This document shows, piece by piece, positions 44,822 to 55,317 of a stretch of 64,000 nt of DNA. The stretch spans positions 310,001 to 374,000 of the forward strand of contig NC_007951.1 in NCBI RefSeq assembly GCF_000013645.1, read 5' to 3'. Origin of the DNA: Paraburkholderia xenovorans LB400 (GTDB lineage: Bacteria > Pseudomonadota > Gammaproteobacteria > Burkholderiales > Burkholderiaceae). Numbering within the stretch: position 1 is the stretch's first letter; each line of letters starts with the position of its first letter. Made by a program: the position numbers and the translations under genes. The notes below the pieces were generated by a model, which made no database searches, was not told where the DNA came from, and was given only the letters and a program-made list of their open reading frames with translations.

Positions 44822-45793
44822 TCACACCGGCGTTTTCGCGACGTCCACGATCAGTTCGACCTGCCGTTCAATCGCGCTCGGCACGGGCGCTTCGCCGCGC
44901 AGGACAGCGCTGATCCAGGCGGCTGTCGTCGGTGCGTCCCTGGCGTCGGGCAAGTCGACTTCCGGCGCATCGGGTGACGAGCGTTCGTGCGGCACGCGGG
45001 TTTCGCAGATGCCGTCATGCAGCCAGTCGACCTGCACCTGACGGCGCGTATCGGCCACCGCTTCGCCTTCGGTGCCGCGCGCGAGCAGCGCGCCGCCGGC
45101 GGCCGCGTCCGGATGCGTGTTGAACAGCTGCGTCAGACTGTCGCGATAGGGCGGGTGCGTGTAGTTCACCAGACGCAAGCCCGCCGGCGCGAACGGTTGC
45201 AGGATTTTCACCAATGTGTGCGTCGAATTACGCACGCCCATGCGCCGGCGCAGCGCGAGAAGGCGCGCAAGCTTCGGCGCGAGCACGTCGATCGGCGCAA
45301 ACGCGAGACGGCGCTCGGCGAGACCATCTTCGATGTCGGCGTGCGACTGCGCGTGCGGAATTTGCAGATGCGTGAAGATTTCCGCGCTCGTCACGCGGCC
45401 CGGATCTTCGGTTACGCCATGCACCAGCACCGGCACGCCCTCGCGCGCCAGCAGCAGGGCGAGCAGCGGCACGAGATTCGGCTGCTTGCGCGCACCGTTG
45501 TAGGTGGGGATCGACACCGGCCGAAACGCGCCGTGCGGCAGATGGACCGGCTCGAACGATGCATGCGCGCCGGCCAGCATCGCGGCGAGTTCGTCGGCGG
45601 TTTCGCCCTTCACGCGATAGGCGAGCAGCACCGCGCCGAGTTCGAGATCGGCCACGCGGCCGTCGAGCATGGCGGTGTAGAGCGCGCGGGTATCCTCGGC
45701 GGTCAGCGCGCGGGCGCCGTTCGGGCCGCGGCCGATTTCCTTGATGAAGCGGGCGCAGGGGAAGAGGTTGGCGGTGTCGGCGGAGTCGGTCAT
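44822..45793 (-). CDS. ybiB: YbiB-family protein (TrpD2-like, nucleic-acid binding)
   Basis: 323 residues resembling anthranilate phosphoribosyltransferase: [63 protein letters not shown] and [16 protein letters not shown]. YbiB/TrpD2 proteins lack TrpD activity and bind nucleic acids; E. coli ybiB is reported to be under LexA control. Start chosen at ATG 45793; the in-frame extension to 45850 lacks family resemblance. Single gene. Confidence 0.88.
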   Translation of the reverse strand: MTDSADTANLFPCARFIKEIGRGPNGARALTAEDTRALYTAMLDGRVADLELGAVLLAYRVKGETADELAAMLAGAHASFEPVHLPHGAFRPVSIPTYNGARKQPNLVPLLALLLAREGVPVLVHGVTEDPGRVTSAEIFTHLQIPHAQSHADIEDGLAERRLAFAPIDVLAPKLARLLALRRRMGVRNSTHTLVKILQPFAPAGLRLVNYTHPPYRDSLTQLFNTHPDAAAGGALLARGTEGEAVADTRRQVQVDWLHDGICETRVPHERSSPDAPEVDLPDARDAPTTAAWISAVLRGEAPVPSAIERQVELIVDVAKTPV

Positions 45794-46021
45794 CGGGCGG
45801 AGTGGAACGTATTGGCACGCCGCCCAAGGGCGGTCGGCCACGGTATTCAAGGGACGCTATCCGGTGTGAGTATCGCATCTATAGCGATCCGGCGAGACAC
45901 CGCAGCCGCGGCGCCCACCCTGCCGACCCACGCGGAACTGCCGCGCGCGGCGCTTTGCTGCGCGTTACACTCGATGTTTTATCGCCGCGCTGGCGGCACA
46001 CATCAAGGAACGGAGAACGGG

Positions 46022-46720
46022 ATGAGTTACGTATTTGCACCCGCACCGGTGGTCGCGGTGCCGGTTGTGGGGTCCAGCGAGCAGTTCGCGGTGCGTCGCA
46101 TCTACTGTGTGGGCCGCAATTACGAGGCGCACGCGCGGGAGATGGGACACGATCCTGATCGCGAACCGCCGTTCTTCTTCACCAAGCCGGCTGACGCGGT
46201 GCTGTACGTCGCGCCCGGCGCCACCGGCGAGTTTCCTTATCCGCCGCAGTCGAAAAATGTCCATTTCGAAATGGAAATGGTGGCGGCGATCGGCAAGGGC
46301 GGCAAGAACATTGCCGCGGAAAGCGCGCTCGATCACGTCTACGGTTACGCGCTCGGTCTCGATATGACGCGCCGCGATCTGCAGGCCGAAGCGAAAAAGC
46401 TCGGCCGCCCCTGGGATACGGCGAAGGGTTTCGATCACTCGGCGCCGCTCGGCCCGATTCATCCCGCCGCGACGGTCGGCCATGTCGGCAAGGGCGCGAT
46501 CTGGTTGTCGGTGAACGGCGAGGAAAAGCAAAGCTCGGATGTGTCGCAACTGATCTGGTCGGTGGCCGAGACGGTTGCATATCTGTCTACGCTGTTCGAA
46601 CTGCAACCCGGCGATCTGATCTTCACCGGCACTCCGGAGGGCGTCGGCGCGGTGGTGCCGGGCGATCTGATGAAGGGCGGCGTGGACGGGCTCGGCGAAT
46701 TCAGCGTGCGCGTCGTCTGA
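46022..46720 (+). CDS. Fumarylacetoacetate/fumarylpyruvate hydrolase family protein
   Basis: 232 residues, one FAH domain. [42 protein letters not shown] (metal ligand glutamates) and [13 protein letters not shown] identify the family. These enzymes hydrolyse C-C bonds of ring-cleavage products. Beside a zeta-class isomerase, fumarylpyruvate hydrolase of the gentisate pathway (NagK type) is the favoured role, but no dioxygenase is present here. The ATG at 46022 follows AACGGAGA. Confidence 0.9.
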   Translation: MSYVFAPAPVVAVPVVGSSEQFAVRRIYCVGRNYEAHAREMGHDPDREPPFFFTKPADAVLYVAPGATGEFPYPPQSKNVHFEMEMVAAIGKGGKNIAAESALDHVYGYALGLDMTRRDLQAEAKKLGRPWDTAKGFDHSAPLGPIHPAATVGHVGKGAIWLSVNGEEKQSSDVSQLIWSVAETVAYLSTLFELQPGDLIFTGTPEGVGAVVPGDLMKGGVDGLGEFSVRVV

Positions 46721-46749
46721 CGGCTGGTTTGGGGGGGGAGACAGACAAC

Positions 46750-47394
46750 ATGAAGCTCTATAGCTATTTCCGTAGCTCGGCGTCCTATCGCGTGCGCATT
46801 GCGCTGAACGTGAAGAATCTGCCGTACGAGTACGTGCCGGTGCACCTCGTGCGCGAGGGCGGCGAGCAACTGAAGCCGGAATACCGCAAGGTGAATGTGG
46901 ACTGCGTCGTGCCCACGCTCGTCGAAGGCAATGACGTGATGCCGCAGTCGCTCGCGATCATCGAGTATCTGGAAGAAACGCATCCCGAGCCGCCGCTTCT
47001 GCCCAAAGCGCCGGTCGATCGTGCGTATGTGCGGGCGCTGGCGTTGCAGGTGGCGTGCGAGATCCATCCGCTGAACAATCTGCGCGTGCTGAAGTATCTG
47101 AAGCACACGCTGGGTGTCGACGACTATGCGAAGGACGCGTGGTACCGGCACTGGGTGGAAGCGGGGTTCGCCACGTTCGAAGCGCATCTGGCCGGCGATT
47201 CACGCACCGGCAAGCTGTGTTTCGGCGATACGCCGACAATCGCCGATACCTGTCTGATTCCGCAGGTGTTCAACGCGCAGCGCTTCAAGGTCGACACGGC
47301 GAAATTTCCGACGATCCAGCGCATCTACGATCACGCAATGCAACTCGACGCGTTTGCCCGTGCGGCGCCAGACGTGCAGCCCGACGCCGAGTAA
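46750..47394 (+). CDS. maiA: Maleylacetoacetate/maleylpyruvate isomerase, zeta-class GST
   Basis: 214 residues: thioredoxin-like N-domain with YSYFRSSASYRVRIALN, the glutathione-binding Ser motif of zeta GSTs, and an all-helical C-domain. It isomerises the maleyl product of aromatic ring cleavage to its fumaryl form using glutathione. It directly follows the FAH gene (29 bases), consistent with consecutive steps. Maleylacetoacetate and maleylpyruvate cannot be told apart from sequence. GGGGGGAG precedes. Confidence 0.92.
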   Translation: MKLYSYFRSSASYRVRIALNVKNLPYEYVPVHLVREGGEQLKPEYRKVNVDCVVPTLVEGNDVMPQSLAIIEYLEETHPEPPLLPKAPVDRAYVRALALQVACEIHPLNNLRVLKYLKHTLGVDDYAKDAWYRHWVEAGFATFEAHLAGDSRTGKLCFGDTPTIADTCLIPQVFNAQRFKVDTAKFPTIQRIYDHAMQLDAFARAAPDVQPDAE

Positions 47395-47424
47395 GCCGGC
47401 CTCGTCCATCGGCGAGGCAGGATG

Positions 47425-47455
47425 AAAAAAGGGCACTCCGCGGAGTGCCCTTTTT
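47425..47455. terminator. Bidirectional terminator between maiA and ftsY
   Basis: GGGCACTCCG and its exact complement form a 20-base palindrome (47431-47450) flanked by six As and five Ts, so it serves both convergent genes. Confidence 0.92.
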
Positions 47456-47483
47456 GCTCTCTGAGCCGCAAACGCCGTGGCGT

Positions 47484-48641
47484 TCAGCTGCCCAGCAATG
47501 CGTCGGAAAACTCTTCCGCGCTGAACGGCTGCAAGTCCTCGACCTTTTCGCCGACGCCGATGAAATACACCGGGATCGGACGCTGCCGCGCGATCGCGGC
47601 CAGAATGCCGCCCTTCGCCGTGCCGTCGAGCTTGGTGACGATCAGGCCGGTGAGGCCGAGCGCGTCGTCGAAAGCCTTCACTTGCGCGAGCGCGTTCTGG
47701 CCGGTGTTGGCGTCGATCACCAGCAGCACCTCGTGCGGCGCGCCTTCCTGTGCCTTGCCGATCACGCGCTTCACCTTGCGCAGTTCTTCCATGAGATGCA
47801 GTTGGGTCGGCAGGCGGCCGGCCGTGTCCGCCATCATCACGTCGATCTTGCGGGCACGCGCGGCACCGACCGCGTCGAAGATCACCGCCGCCGGGTCGCC
47901 GCTTTCCTGCGACACCACCGTCACGTTGTTGCGCTGGCCCCAGATGGCCAGTTGCTCGCGCGCGGCGGCGCGGAACGTGTCGCCCGCTGCCAGCAGCACC
48001 GACTGATCGAAGCTTTGCAGATGCTTGGCGAGCTTGCCGATACTGGTGGTTTTGCCCGCGCCGTTGACACCCGCGATCATCATCACGAGCGGCTGCGCGC
48101 GGCCGAGCATCAGCGATTTTTCCAGCGGCTTGAGCAGATCGACCAGCAGCGTGCGCAACGCTGCCTTGACCTGCTGAGGATCGGTGAGGCGCTCGGTGCG
48201 CACTTTTTCGCGCAGCGCTTCGAGCAGGTATTCGGTGGCGTCCACCCCTGCGTCCGACATGAGCAGTGCGGTTTCGAGCTCTTCGTACAGATCTTCGTCG
48301 ATCTTCGTGCCGACAAAGATGCCAGTCAGGCTCGAACTCGTCTTCGACAAGCCGGTTTTCAGGCGTGTCAGCCACGAGCGCTTCGCGCCCGCGTCCGGCA
48401 GCGGCGGCGGAACGATTTCGACGGTCCCGGGCGCGGATTCTTCCGGCTCGGGCCCGATTGCGGGCGCCGCGGCTGTCTCGACGCGAGCCGGGGCCGCCGC
48501 CGGGCGCGGTGCGACCGGCGCGACAGGCGCGGGTGCCTGCACGGCGGCTTCGGGCGTCGAGCCTTCTGGCGCGCTTTGCGACTCTTCGGGCGCGTTATCG
48601 GACTCTTTCGAACCCTTGAATCGTTTGAAAAAGCTGAACAT
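47484..48641 (-). CDS. ftsY: Signal recognition particle receptor FtsY
   Basis: 385 residues. An acidic, Pro/Ala-rich N-terminal A region (about 10-90) after MFSFFKRFKGSKES precedes the NG GTPase domain: GVNGAGKTTSIGKLA (P loop), DTFRAAAREQL, DTAGRLPT and TKLDGTAKGG. FtsY docks ribosome-SRP complexes at the membrane for cotranslational insertion. The start at 48641 gives the conserved FxFFKR opening. Divergent from rsmD. Confidence 0.97.
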   Translation of the reverse strand: MFSFFKRFKGSKESDNAPEESQSAPEGSTPEAAVQAPAPVAPVAPRPAAAPARVETAAAPAIGPEPEESAPGTVEIVPPPLPDAGAKRSWLTRLKTGLSKTSSSLTGIFVGTKIDEDLYEELETALLMSDAGVDATEYLLEALREKVRTERLTDPQQVKAALRTLLVDLLKPLEKSLMLGRAQPLVMMIAGVNGAGKTTSIGKLAKHLQSFDQSVLLAAGDTFRAAAREQLAIWGQRNNVTVVSQESGDPAAVIFDAVGAARARKIDVMMADTAGRLPTQLHLMEELRKVKRVIGKAQEGAPHEVLLVIDANTGQNALAQVKAFDDALGLTGLIVTKLDGTAKGGILAAIARQRPIPVYFIGVGEKVEDLQPFSAEEFSDALLGS

Positions 48642-48882
48642 GATCTGGCGTGGTGAGAGCGCGCGCCGATGCGCGCGGCCGGCACGAGACCGGCGGGAGC
48701 GGCAGGCAGCGTTGCGATGCGGGATGCAAGGCGCTGGAAGCCGCACATTTTATCAGGCGCGCCGCTGCCCGTCGTATCGGCCGAACGGCCAGGCTGGACG
48801 CGCGGCGTCGCTGTGGTAACGTTGGCGCTCCGGCCCTCACGTATCGACGTCGCGGGCGCTTTCAAAACGTAATCGAAACTGC

Positions 48883-49497
48883 ATGCCCCGTTCCGCACCT
48901 TCGCGCGCCCAAGGCGCTTCATCCAAAGGCGGCAAGCCGCACGCCATCCGTATCATAGGCGGCGACTGGAAACGCACGCCGCTGCCCGTGCTCGATCTCG
49001 ACGGCTTGCGCCCCACGCCCGATCGCGTGCGCGAGACGCTATTCAACTGGCTCGGCCAGAATCTGGAGGGCCAGCGCTGTCTCGATCTGTTCGCCGGCAG
49101 CGGCGCGCTCGGCTTCGAGGCGGCGTCGCGCGGCGCGGCCCGGGTATTGATGGTGGAGCGCAATGCGCGGGCCGCCGGCCAGTTGCGCGCCAACCAGGAA
49201 CGCCTGTCGGCGCGCACGATCGAAATCGCTGAAGCCGACGGTTTGCGCCTTGCCGCGAGTCTCGCGCCCGGATCGTTCGACGTGGTGTTTCTCGACCCGC
49301 CGTTCGGCACGGATCTGCTCGGCAAAGCCCTTGCGCTGGCGGCGCCGCTAGTGAGCGCTAACGGATTTCTGTATGTGGAAGCGGGAGAGGCGCTCGAACT
49401 CGAGGGTAACGAGACGCTCGCCGGCTGGGAAATCGTGCGGCAAGGTAAAGCGGGCGCTGTCCACTTTCATTTGCTGCAGCGCGAAAATAAGGAATAA
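48883..49497 (+). CDS. rsmD: 16S rRNA (guanine(966)-N2)-methyltransferase
   Basis: 204 residues, normal for RsmD. IRIIGGDWKRTPLPV at the N-terminus, RPTPDRVRETLFNWL-like segment, LDLFAGSGALGFEAASRGA (SAM site) and VFLDPPFGTDLL (catalytic DPPF) are diagnostic. It methylates G966 of 16S rRNA. Together with coaD downstream and ftsY divergently upstream it forms the common ftsY-rsmD-coaD arrangement. Confidence 0.96.
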   Translation: MPRSAPSRAQGASSKGGKPHAIRIIGGDWKRTPLPVLDLDGLRPTPDRVRETLFNWLGQNLEGQRCLDLFAGSGALGFEAASRGAARVLMVERNARAAGQLRANQERLSARTIEIAEADGLRLAASLAPGSFDVVFLDPPFGTDLLGKALALAAPLVSANGFLYVEAGEALELEGNETLAGWEIVRQGKAGAVHFHLLQRENKE

Positions 49498-49608
49498 TGC
49501 GCGTTCCAAAACAAGCGCCGGGCGGTTTGCCGTCACGCGCGCGGTCGGTGCCAAATGCGTCGCGTGGACGCTTTGACGTGCCCTTTGTCTGAAGAGAGGA
49601 GAAATCTC

Positions 49609-50124
49609 ATGGTAGTCGCCGTGTACCCGGGCACGTTCGATCCGCTGACACGCGGTCACGAAGACCTCGTTAGGCGCGCGTCGAGCATCTTCGACACGCT
49701 GGTGGTGGGCGTTGCCGACAGCCGCAACAAGAAACCATTTTTCACACTCGAGGAGCGCCTCGACATCGCTCATGAGGTGCTTGGGCACTACCCGAACGTC
49801 CAGGTCATGAGTTTCAAGGGGCTGCTGAAGGATTTCGTACGCAGCAATAACGCACGGGTGATCGTGCGTGGACTGCGAGCCGTGTCGGACTTCGAATATG
49901 AGTTCCAGATGGCCGGCATGAATCGCTATCTGCTGCCCGACGTCGAAACCATGTTCATGACGCCGTCCGATCAATACCAGTTCATTTCGGGCACGATCGT
50001 GCGCGAGATTGCGCAGTTGGGCGGCGACGTCAGCAAGTTCGTGTTCCCGTCGGTCGAGCAATGGCTGAAGGAGAAGGTTGCCGCGCTGGATCCGGCCAAC
50101 GGTGCTTCGGCGGCGCAACCGTAA
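49609..50124 (+). CDS. coaD: Phosphopantetheine adenylyltransferase
   Basis: 171 residues, slightly longer than E. coli CoaD (159). [15 protein letters not shown] holds the nucleotidyltransferase T/HxGH motif (His17); [15 protein letters not shown] and [10 protein letters not shown] follow. It makes dephospho-CoA from 4'-phosphopantetheine and ATP. GAGAGGAGA precedes the ATG at 49609; the extension to 49555 is not family-like. Confidence 0.97.
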   Translation: MVVAVYPGTFDPLTRGHEDLVRRASSIFDTLVVGVADSRNKKPFFTLEERLDIAHEVLGHYPNVQVMSFKGLLKDFVRSNNARVIVRGLRAVSDFEYEFQMAGMNRYLLPDVETMFMTPSDQYQFISGTIVREIAQLGGDVSKFVFPSVEQWLKEKVAALDPANGASAAQP

Positions 50125-50175
50125 CCGGCGTAAACTGTCGGTTTGACGGATCAAAGTCGGCTGCGGCCGGCGTGA

Positions 50176-50445
<270 letters not shown>

Positions 50446-50457
50446 AGTTCGAAGTCT

Positions 50458-50497
50458 AAAAAAACGGCGAGACCTTTCGGCCTCGCCGTTTTTTTTT
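50458..50497. terminator. Bidirectional terminator between ferredoxin gene and hisC
   Basis: ACGGCGAG (50464-50471) pairs with CTCGCCGT (50482-50489), flanked by an A run and a T run of nine, between convergent genes. Confidence 0.92.
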
Positions 50498-50526
50498 GCC
50501 GCAACGTTTCTGCGCTGTTCGTCGTG

Positions 50527-51606
50527 TTAACCGACGTAAGCGCTGAAGATGTCCCGCAGCGCGTCCAGAAGAATGTCGCATTCGGCGTCCGTCCCGACTG
50601 AGATCCGCAAATGCTGGTCGATTCGCGGAGCCTTGAAATGGCGCACGAAAATTTCCTTGTCCCTCAACCGCAATGCGAGCGTTGCGGCGTCGTAGCCTTC
50701 GTGGCGTGCGAACAGCAGATTCGCGGCCGACGGCAGCACCTCGAAGCCCAGCGCCGTCAGCCCGGCCGCCAGTCGTTCACGGCTCGCCACGACCTTGGCG
50801 CACGTGTCGCGAAACCATGCGTCGTCTTCGTACGCCGCCGCGGCGGCAGCCTGCGCGAGGCGGTCTAACGGATAGGAGTTGAAGCTGTCCTTTACACGGT
50901 TCAGCGCGCCGATCAGGTCCGGATTGCCGAACGCAAAGCCGACGCGCATCCCGGCCAGCGAACGCGACTTCGATACGGTCTGAACGACCAGCAGATTCGG
51001 ATAGCGATCGATCAAACCGATGGCCGACTGCGCGCCGAAATCCACGTACGCTTCGTCGATCACCACCACGGAATCGGGACTGCTCGCCACCAGGCGCTCG
51101 ATATCGGCAAGCGGCAGCGGGCGGCCGGTCGGCGCATTCGGATTCGGGAACAGGATGCCGCCGTTCGGCGACATGTAATCGTCGACGTGGATCGTGAAGC
51201 TATCGTCGAGCGGGATAGTCCGGTAGTCGACTTCGAACAGCCGCGCGTACGTCGGATAGAAGCTGTAGGTGACGTCCGGAAACAGCAGCGGCTTGTCGTG
51301 CTTGAGCAGTGCCTGGAACGTGAGCGCGAGCACTTCGTCCGAGCCGTTGCCCGCAAAGACCTGCTCGGCGCGGATGCCGTGGTACGCGGCAACCGTTTCG
51401 CGGAGCTTTTGCGCCGTCGGATCGGGGTAGCGGCGCAGCGATTCGGCTGCGTCGCCCAGTTCCTGCCGGATCGCTTCGAGCACACGAGGCGACGGCGGAT
51501 ACGGATTCTCGTTGGTATTCAGCTTCACCGGATGCGTAACCACGGGCTGCTCGCCAGGCACATATGGCGTCAGACGGTGAACGATGTCACTCCAATAACG
51601 GCTCAA
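50527..51606 (-). CDS. hisC: Histidinol-phosphate aminotransferase
   Basis: 359 residues, class I/II PLP aminotransferase. [33 protein letters not shown] and [15 protein letters not shown] (PLP lysine) are HisC signatures. It converts imidazole acetol phosphate to histidinol phosphate. The start is TTG with GGGAG 7 bases upstream; no ATG fits the conserved N-terminus. The rest of the histidine operon is not in the window, so this may be a second copy. Confidence 0.93.
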   Translation of the reverse strand: MSRYWSDIVHRLTPYVPGEQPVVTHPVKLNTNENPYPPSPRVLEAIRQELGDAAESLRRYPDPTAQKLRETVAAYHGIRAEQVFAGNGSDEVLALTFQALLKHDKPLLFPDVTYSFYPTYARLFEVDYRTIPLDDSFTIHVDDYMSPNGGILFPNPNAPTGRPLPLADIERLVASSPDSVVVIDEAYVDFGAQSAIGLIDRYPNLLVVQTVSKSRSLAGMRVGFAFGNPDLIGALNRVKDSFNSYPLDRLAQAAAAAAYEDDAWFRDTCAKVVASRERLAAGLTALGFEVLPSAANLLFARHEGYDAATLALRLRDKEIFVRHFKAPRIDQHLRISVGTDAECDILLDALRDIFSAYVG

Positions 51607-51675
51607 GCGATTCTCCCAAGCAGGAAAGTTACGGTCGATGGCGGCACGGCAGCCCGGTTCCGGCAGAGGCGCCGC

Positions 51676-52278
51676 CTACGGATTGCGATGCAGTTGCATC
51701 ATCGCGCGCTCGAGCTCGCCCTTGATGACTTGCGGCATCACGGCGAGTGCGCGCTCGATCGATGCATCGATCACATCCTGCTCTTCCCGCCGCGGCGGTT
51801 TCAGCACGTAGTTGGCGACGTCCGGCCTGGCGCCGGCGCGCGCGCTCTCGGGAATCAGGTCACGCGGATGCCCGATGCCGATCCGCAACCGCCAGTATTG
51901 CTGCGACGACAGATGCGCGGTGATGTCCTTGAGCCCATTATGGCCGCCGCTGCCACCGCCCAGTTTCAACTTGACGCTGCCGGGCGGCATGTCGAGTTCG
52001 TCGTGCGCGACCAGAATTTCGTCGGGAAGAATCTTGAAGAACTGTGCAAGCGCCACGACCGACTGGCCCGAGCGGTTCATATACGTCTGCGGCTCCAGCA
52101 AGTGCACCTCCTCGCCGTGAAGCCGTGCCTTGGCGTAGAAACCGTGGAAACGCCGCTCGTCGCGCAACGTCGTGCCTGCTTCGCGGGCCAGTTGATCGAC
52201 CAGCCAGAAGCCGGCGTTGTGGCGCGTCGCGGTGTATTCGGCGCCCGGATTGCCGAGGCCGACGATCAGCTTGATCAT
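51676..52278 (-). CDS. pth: Peptidyl-tRNA hydrolase
   Basis: 200 residues, normal. [21 protein letters not shown] (residues 5-25; catalytic His20), [21 protein letters not shown] and [12 protein letters not shown] identify Pth, which recycles peptidyl-tRNAs released prematurely from ribosomes. It lies downstream of rplY, beyond a terminator. Confidence 0.97.
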   Translation of the reverse strand: MIKLIVGLGNPGAEYTATRHNAGFWLVDQLAREAGTTLRDERRFHGFYAKARLHGEEVHLLEPQTYMNRSGQSVVALAQFFKILPDEILVAHDELDMPPGSVKLKLGGGSGGHNGLKDITAHLSSQQYWRLRIGIGHPRDLIPESARAGARPDVANYVLKPPRREEQDVIDASIERALAVMPQVIKGELERAMMQLHRNP

Positions 52279-52334
52279 GATTGCGTAGGTCCATCTGGCC
52301 CGGAAGCCGAACGCGGCCGAACCGAAAAAAACCG

Positions 52335-52367
52335 AAAAAAAACCCGCCGGGGCGAACCTCGGCGGGT
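52335..52367 (-). terminator. Terminator after rplY
   Basis: On the minus strand CCCGCCG and CGGCGGG (52343-52349 with 52360-52366) form a hairpin followed by a T run (52335-52342). It separates rplY from pth. Confidence 0.8.
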
Positions 52368-52426
52368 CACATCGACCGTTTCATTGAAACGGATCGAGAG
52401 GATACTTGCTCAGTGCCTCGGGGCGC

Positions 52427-53050
52427 TCAAGCAGCCGGCGTTTCGCCTTCGCCTTCAGCAGCGGCGGCCTCGCCTTCAGCGATTGCACCAGCCGGGATCG
52501 TTGCAGCTGCGATCACCGGGTTTTCTGCTTCGACGTGGGCGACCAGCGTCACACCTGCCGGCAGCTTGATGTCCTTGGCGTGAACCGAGTGACCCGCTTC
52601 GATGGTGGCCAGATCGACTTCGAGGAATTCCGGCAGTGCCGAAGGCAGGCACTCGATTTCGATTTCGTTGATGACGTGCGAGATCACCGCGCTCGACAGC
52701 TTCACTGCCGGGTTCGTTTCCTGATTCAGGAAGTGCAGCGGCACCTTGGTGTGCAGTTTCTTCTTCGCGTCGACACGTTGGAAGTCCACGTGCAGCACGA
52801 GCTGACGGAACGGGTGGTATTGCACGTCGCGCAGCAGAACCTGTTGCGACTTGCCTGCCACTTCCAGATCGAGGATCGACGAGTGGAAAACTTCTTTCTT
52901 CAGCGCGTGCCACAGCGCGTTGTGGTCCAGTTCGACCAATTGCGTTTCAGCACCAGCGCCATATACGATGCCCGGGGTCTTGCCCGAGTTACGCAGGCGG
53001 CGGCTCGCACCCGTACCTTGCAAAGAACGCTCGAAAGCGACTACTTTCAT
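52427..53050 (-). CDS. rplY: 50S ribosomal protein L25 (CTC family)
   Basis: 207 residues: an N-terminal 5S rRNA-binding L25 domain ([29 protein letters not shown], residues 3-31, and [19 protein letters not shown]) plus the C-terminal TL5/CTC beta domain (about 100-185) absent from the short E. coli L25. The tail is Ala/Glu-rich. GGAGA precedes the ATG at 53050. It lies downstream of prs with a hairpin terminator between. Confidence 0.96.
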   Translation of the reverse strand: MKVVAFERSLQGTGASRRLRNSGKTPGIVYGAGAETQLVELDHNALWHALKKEVFHSSILDLEVAGKSQQVLLRDVQYHPFRQLVLHVDFQRVDAKKKLHTKVPLHFLNQETNPAVKLSSAVISHVINEIEIECLPSALPEFLEVDLATIEAGHSVHAKDIKLPAGVTLVAHVEAENPVIAAATIPAGAIAEGEAAAAEGEGETPAA

Positions 53051-53085
53051 GTTGAATCTCCATTGCACTGCCCGCGACCAGGCAG

Positions 53086-53122
53086 TAAAAACGGGGCCTC
53101 CAAGCCAGATGGCTGAGGCCCC
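53086..53122 (-). terminator. Hairpin terminator between prs and rplY
   Basis: GGGGCCTC and GAGGCCCC (53093-53100 with 53115-53122) enclose a smaller CCA/TGG pairing and are followed on the minus strand by GTTTTTA (53086-53092). It lies within the rplY leader, so it may end prs transcripts or act as an attenuator. Confidence 0.75.
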
Positions 53123-53213
53123 AGAGCTGCGGCACGAACCTTCGTTCGTTCATGCCGATTGTGCAAAAGCGCGGTGTGCCGCCTGAAGCGGCGCGCTGCG
53201 CCTTCGCAAATAC

Positions 53214-54170
53214 TTAACTTTCAGCGAACAGCGACATCACCGAATCGCCGCGGCGAATCCGCGAGAACGTTTCGGCCAGCAGGCCAGCGCTGGTCAACGA
53301 GCGGATCTTCGCGCACGAGCGGGCTTCTTCGCCGAGCGGGATCGTGTCCGTGACAACGAGTTCGTCGAGTGCGGAGGCAGCGATACGCTCGCCCGCGCCG
53401 CCCGACAGAACCGGGTGAGTGGCATAAGCGAACACCTGTTTCGCGCCGCGTTCCTTCAGAACCTGAGCTGCCTTGCAGAGCGTGCCGGCAGTATCGACCA
53501 TGTCGTCCATGATCACGCAGGTACGACCTTCGACTTCACCGATGATGTTCATCACTTCGGCAACGTTCGCCTTCGGGCGGCGTTTGTCGATGATCGCGAG
53601 ATCGCAATTGAGCTGTTTGGCCAATGCACGGGCACGCACCACGCCGCCGACGTCCGGCGAAACGACCAGCAGATTCTCGTAGTTCTGCTTGCGCAGATCG
53701 CCGAGCAGCACGGGCGTAGCGTAGATGTTGTCGACCGGAATGTCGAAGAAGCCTTGAATCTGGTCGGCGTGCAGATCCATCGTAATGATCCGCTCGACGC
53801 CGGCGATTTCCAGCATGTTCGCCACGATCTTCGCCGAGATGGCGACGCGCGCGGAACGCGGGCGGCGATCTTGACGGGCATAACCGAAGTAGGGGATGGC
53901 TGCGGTGATCCGGCCTGCGGATGCGCGCTTGAGCGCATCGACCATGATCATCAGTTCCATCAGATTGTCGTTCGCCGGTGCGCACGTGGACTGCAGGACG
54001 AAGACATCCTTGCCACGCACGTTTTCCTGAATCTCGACCTGGATTTCACCGTCCGAGAAACGGCTGACCATTGCTTTGCCGAGGGGAATACCGAGGATTT
54101 TGACGACTTCCTGTGCAAGCGCGGGATTTGCGTTGCCAGTAAAAACCATCAGGCCGTCATGGCTGCTCAT
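53214..54170 (-). CDS. prs: Ribose-phosphate pyrophosphokinase
   Basis: 318 residues, typical. [64 protein letters not shown] and [16 protein letters not shown] cover the ATP and ribose-5-phosphate sites. It makes PRPP for nucleotide, histidine and tryptophan synthesis. It lies between tRNA-Gln and rplY in a conserved proteobacterial order. Confidence 0.98.
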   Translation of the reverse strand: MSSHDGLMVFTGNANPALAQEVVKILGIPLGKAMVSRFSDGEIQVEIQENVRGKDVFVLQSTCAPANDNLMELMIMVDALKRASAGRITAAIPYFGYARQDRRPRSARVAISAKIVANMLEIAGVERIITMDLHADQIQGFFDIPVDNIYATPVLLGDLRKQNYENLLVVSPDVGGVVRARALAKQLNCDLAIIDKRRPKANVAEVMNIIGEVEGRTCVIMDDMVDTAGTLCKAAQVLKERGAKQVFAYATHPVLSGGAGERIAASALDELVVTDTIPLGEEARSCAKIRSLTSAGLLAETFSRIRRGDSVMSLFAES

Positions 54171-54216
54171 CGTGCACCTGCTTCAGGCTGGGGGCGAGGG
54201 GAAATGCGAGAAATTT

Positions 54217-54293
54217 TGGCAGGGGAGAAAGGATTCGAACCTTTGCATGCCGGAATCAAAATCCGGTGCCTTAACCAGCTTGGCGACTCCCCT
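54217..54293 (-). tRNA. tRNA-Gln (anticodon UUG)
   Basis: On the minus strand, a 7-bp acceptor stem (AGGGGAG with CTCCCCT), a D-arm (GCCAAGCTGGTTAAGGC), anticodon stem CCGGA/TCCGG around loop TTTTGAT (anticodon TTG) and a T-arm with GGTTCGAATCC can be folded. Discriminator G and an encoded CCA end it at 54217. It sits between ispE and prs. Confidence 0.96.
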
Positions 54294-54345
54294 ACACTAA
54301 CTCTGAGCTCCGCCGAACGTGGAGTTTCGTTCGACGATGCAAAAC

Positions 54346-55227
54346 TTATGACGCGAAAGTAAAGAGTGGATGCTGATCGAGACTTGCGGCCACTGCGCTG
54401 TTCCATTCGGCTGGCAGTTTGGCTTGCACCGCTTCTGCTTCAGCTTTACTACGGAACGCTGCAAAGACACTTGCACCTGATCCAGACATCCGCGCTGGCG
54501 CGACGTTTTCAAACCATCGCAGCACTTGCGCTACTTCCGCGTACTTTCCTACGACAACCTGCTGCATGTCGTTCCGGCCAAAACTTTCTGGCCATTCAGT
54601 GTTGCAGCTAAGTTCTGCAGGAAAGTCCGTAATTGTGAGGGGTTTTGAATCTCTTGTCAACGCTTTTTCGGAGAAAATCGCTGCAGTCGGAACATGAACC
54701 CTCGGCGTCACTACCAGGAAATGGCGCGGCGGCAATTGTACAACGTCTAAAGCCTCTCCGACACCCTGAGCGAACGCATTTTTTCCAAACACAAAAAACG
54801 GTACATCCGCACCGAGTTTCAACGCCAGCGCCTGCAATTCGAGGCGCGGCAGGTTGAGCTTCCACAGACGGTTGAGCGCGAGCAGTGTCGTCGCTGCGTT
54901 GGAGCTGCCGCCGCCGAGGCCGGCGCCCATCGGCAGGCGTTTGTCGATTTCGATATCGACGCCTTCGGGCGAGCCCGTATGCGTTTTGAGCAGCGTCGCG
55001 GCGCGCACGGTCAGATCGTGTTCCGGCGGCACGTCGGCGATTTCGGTGCGGCGCGTGATGAGCCCGTCGTCGCGTCGCGTGAAGTGCAGCGTGTCGCCCC
55101 AATCGAGCAACTGGAACACCGTTTGCAGCGTGTGATAGCCATCCGGCCGGCGGCCGGTGATGTGCAGGAAGAGGTTGAGTTTCGCTGGCGCGAGGCAATC
55201 GCGCAGCGAATCGGTCGTTTCAATCAT
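54346..55227 (-). CDS. ispE: 4-diphosphocytidyl-2-C-methyl-D-erythritol kinase
   Basis: 293 residues, GHMP kinase. [21 protein letters not shown] at the N-terminus and [21 protein letters not shown] (ATP loop) are diagnostic, with the C-terminal [12 protein letters not shown]. It phosphorylates CDP-methylerythritol in the MEP isoprenoid pathway. It lies downstream of lolB; together with tRNA-Gln and prs the order matches other proteobacteria. Confidence 0.97.
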   Translation of the reverse strand: MIETTDSLRDCLAPAKLNLFLHITGRRPDGYHTLQTVFQLLDWGDTLHFTRRDDGLITRRTEIADVPPEHDLTVRAATLLKTHTGSPEGVDIEIDKRLPMGAGLGGGSSNAATTLLALNRLWKLNLPRLELQALALKLGADVPFFVFGKNAFAQGVGEALDVVQLPPRHFLVVTPRVHVPTAAIFSEKALTRDSKPLTITDFPAELSCNTEWPESFGRNDMQQVVVGKYAEVAQVLRWFENVAPARMSGSGASVFAAFRSKAEAEAVQAKLPAEWNSAVAASLDQHPLFTFAS

Positions 55228-55317
55228 GAGTCGAGGCTACATGCGCCACGTGGCGCTGAAGAAGCGGCAAGGTCGCGCGCGAAAAAGATGCGTGAAAGGT
55301 GCGTGAAGCGGCACCGG

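Noticed and set aside
54217..54293. tRNA-Gln as an integration site for a genomic island
   Set aside because: Both sides are conserved housekeeping genes (ispE and prs) and no integrase or duplicated tRNA end is present.
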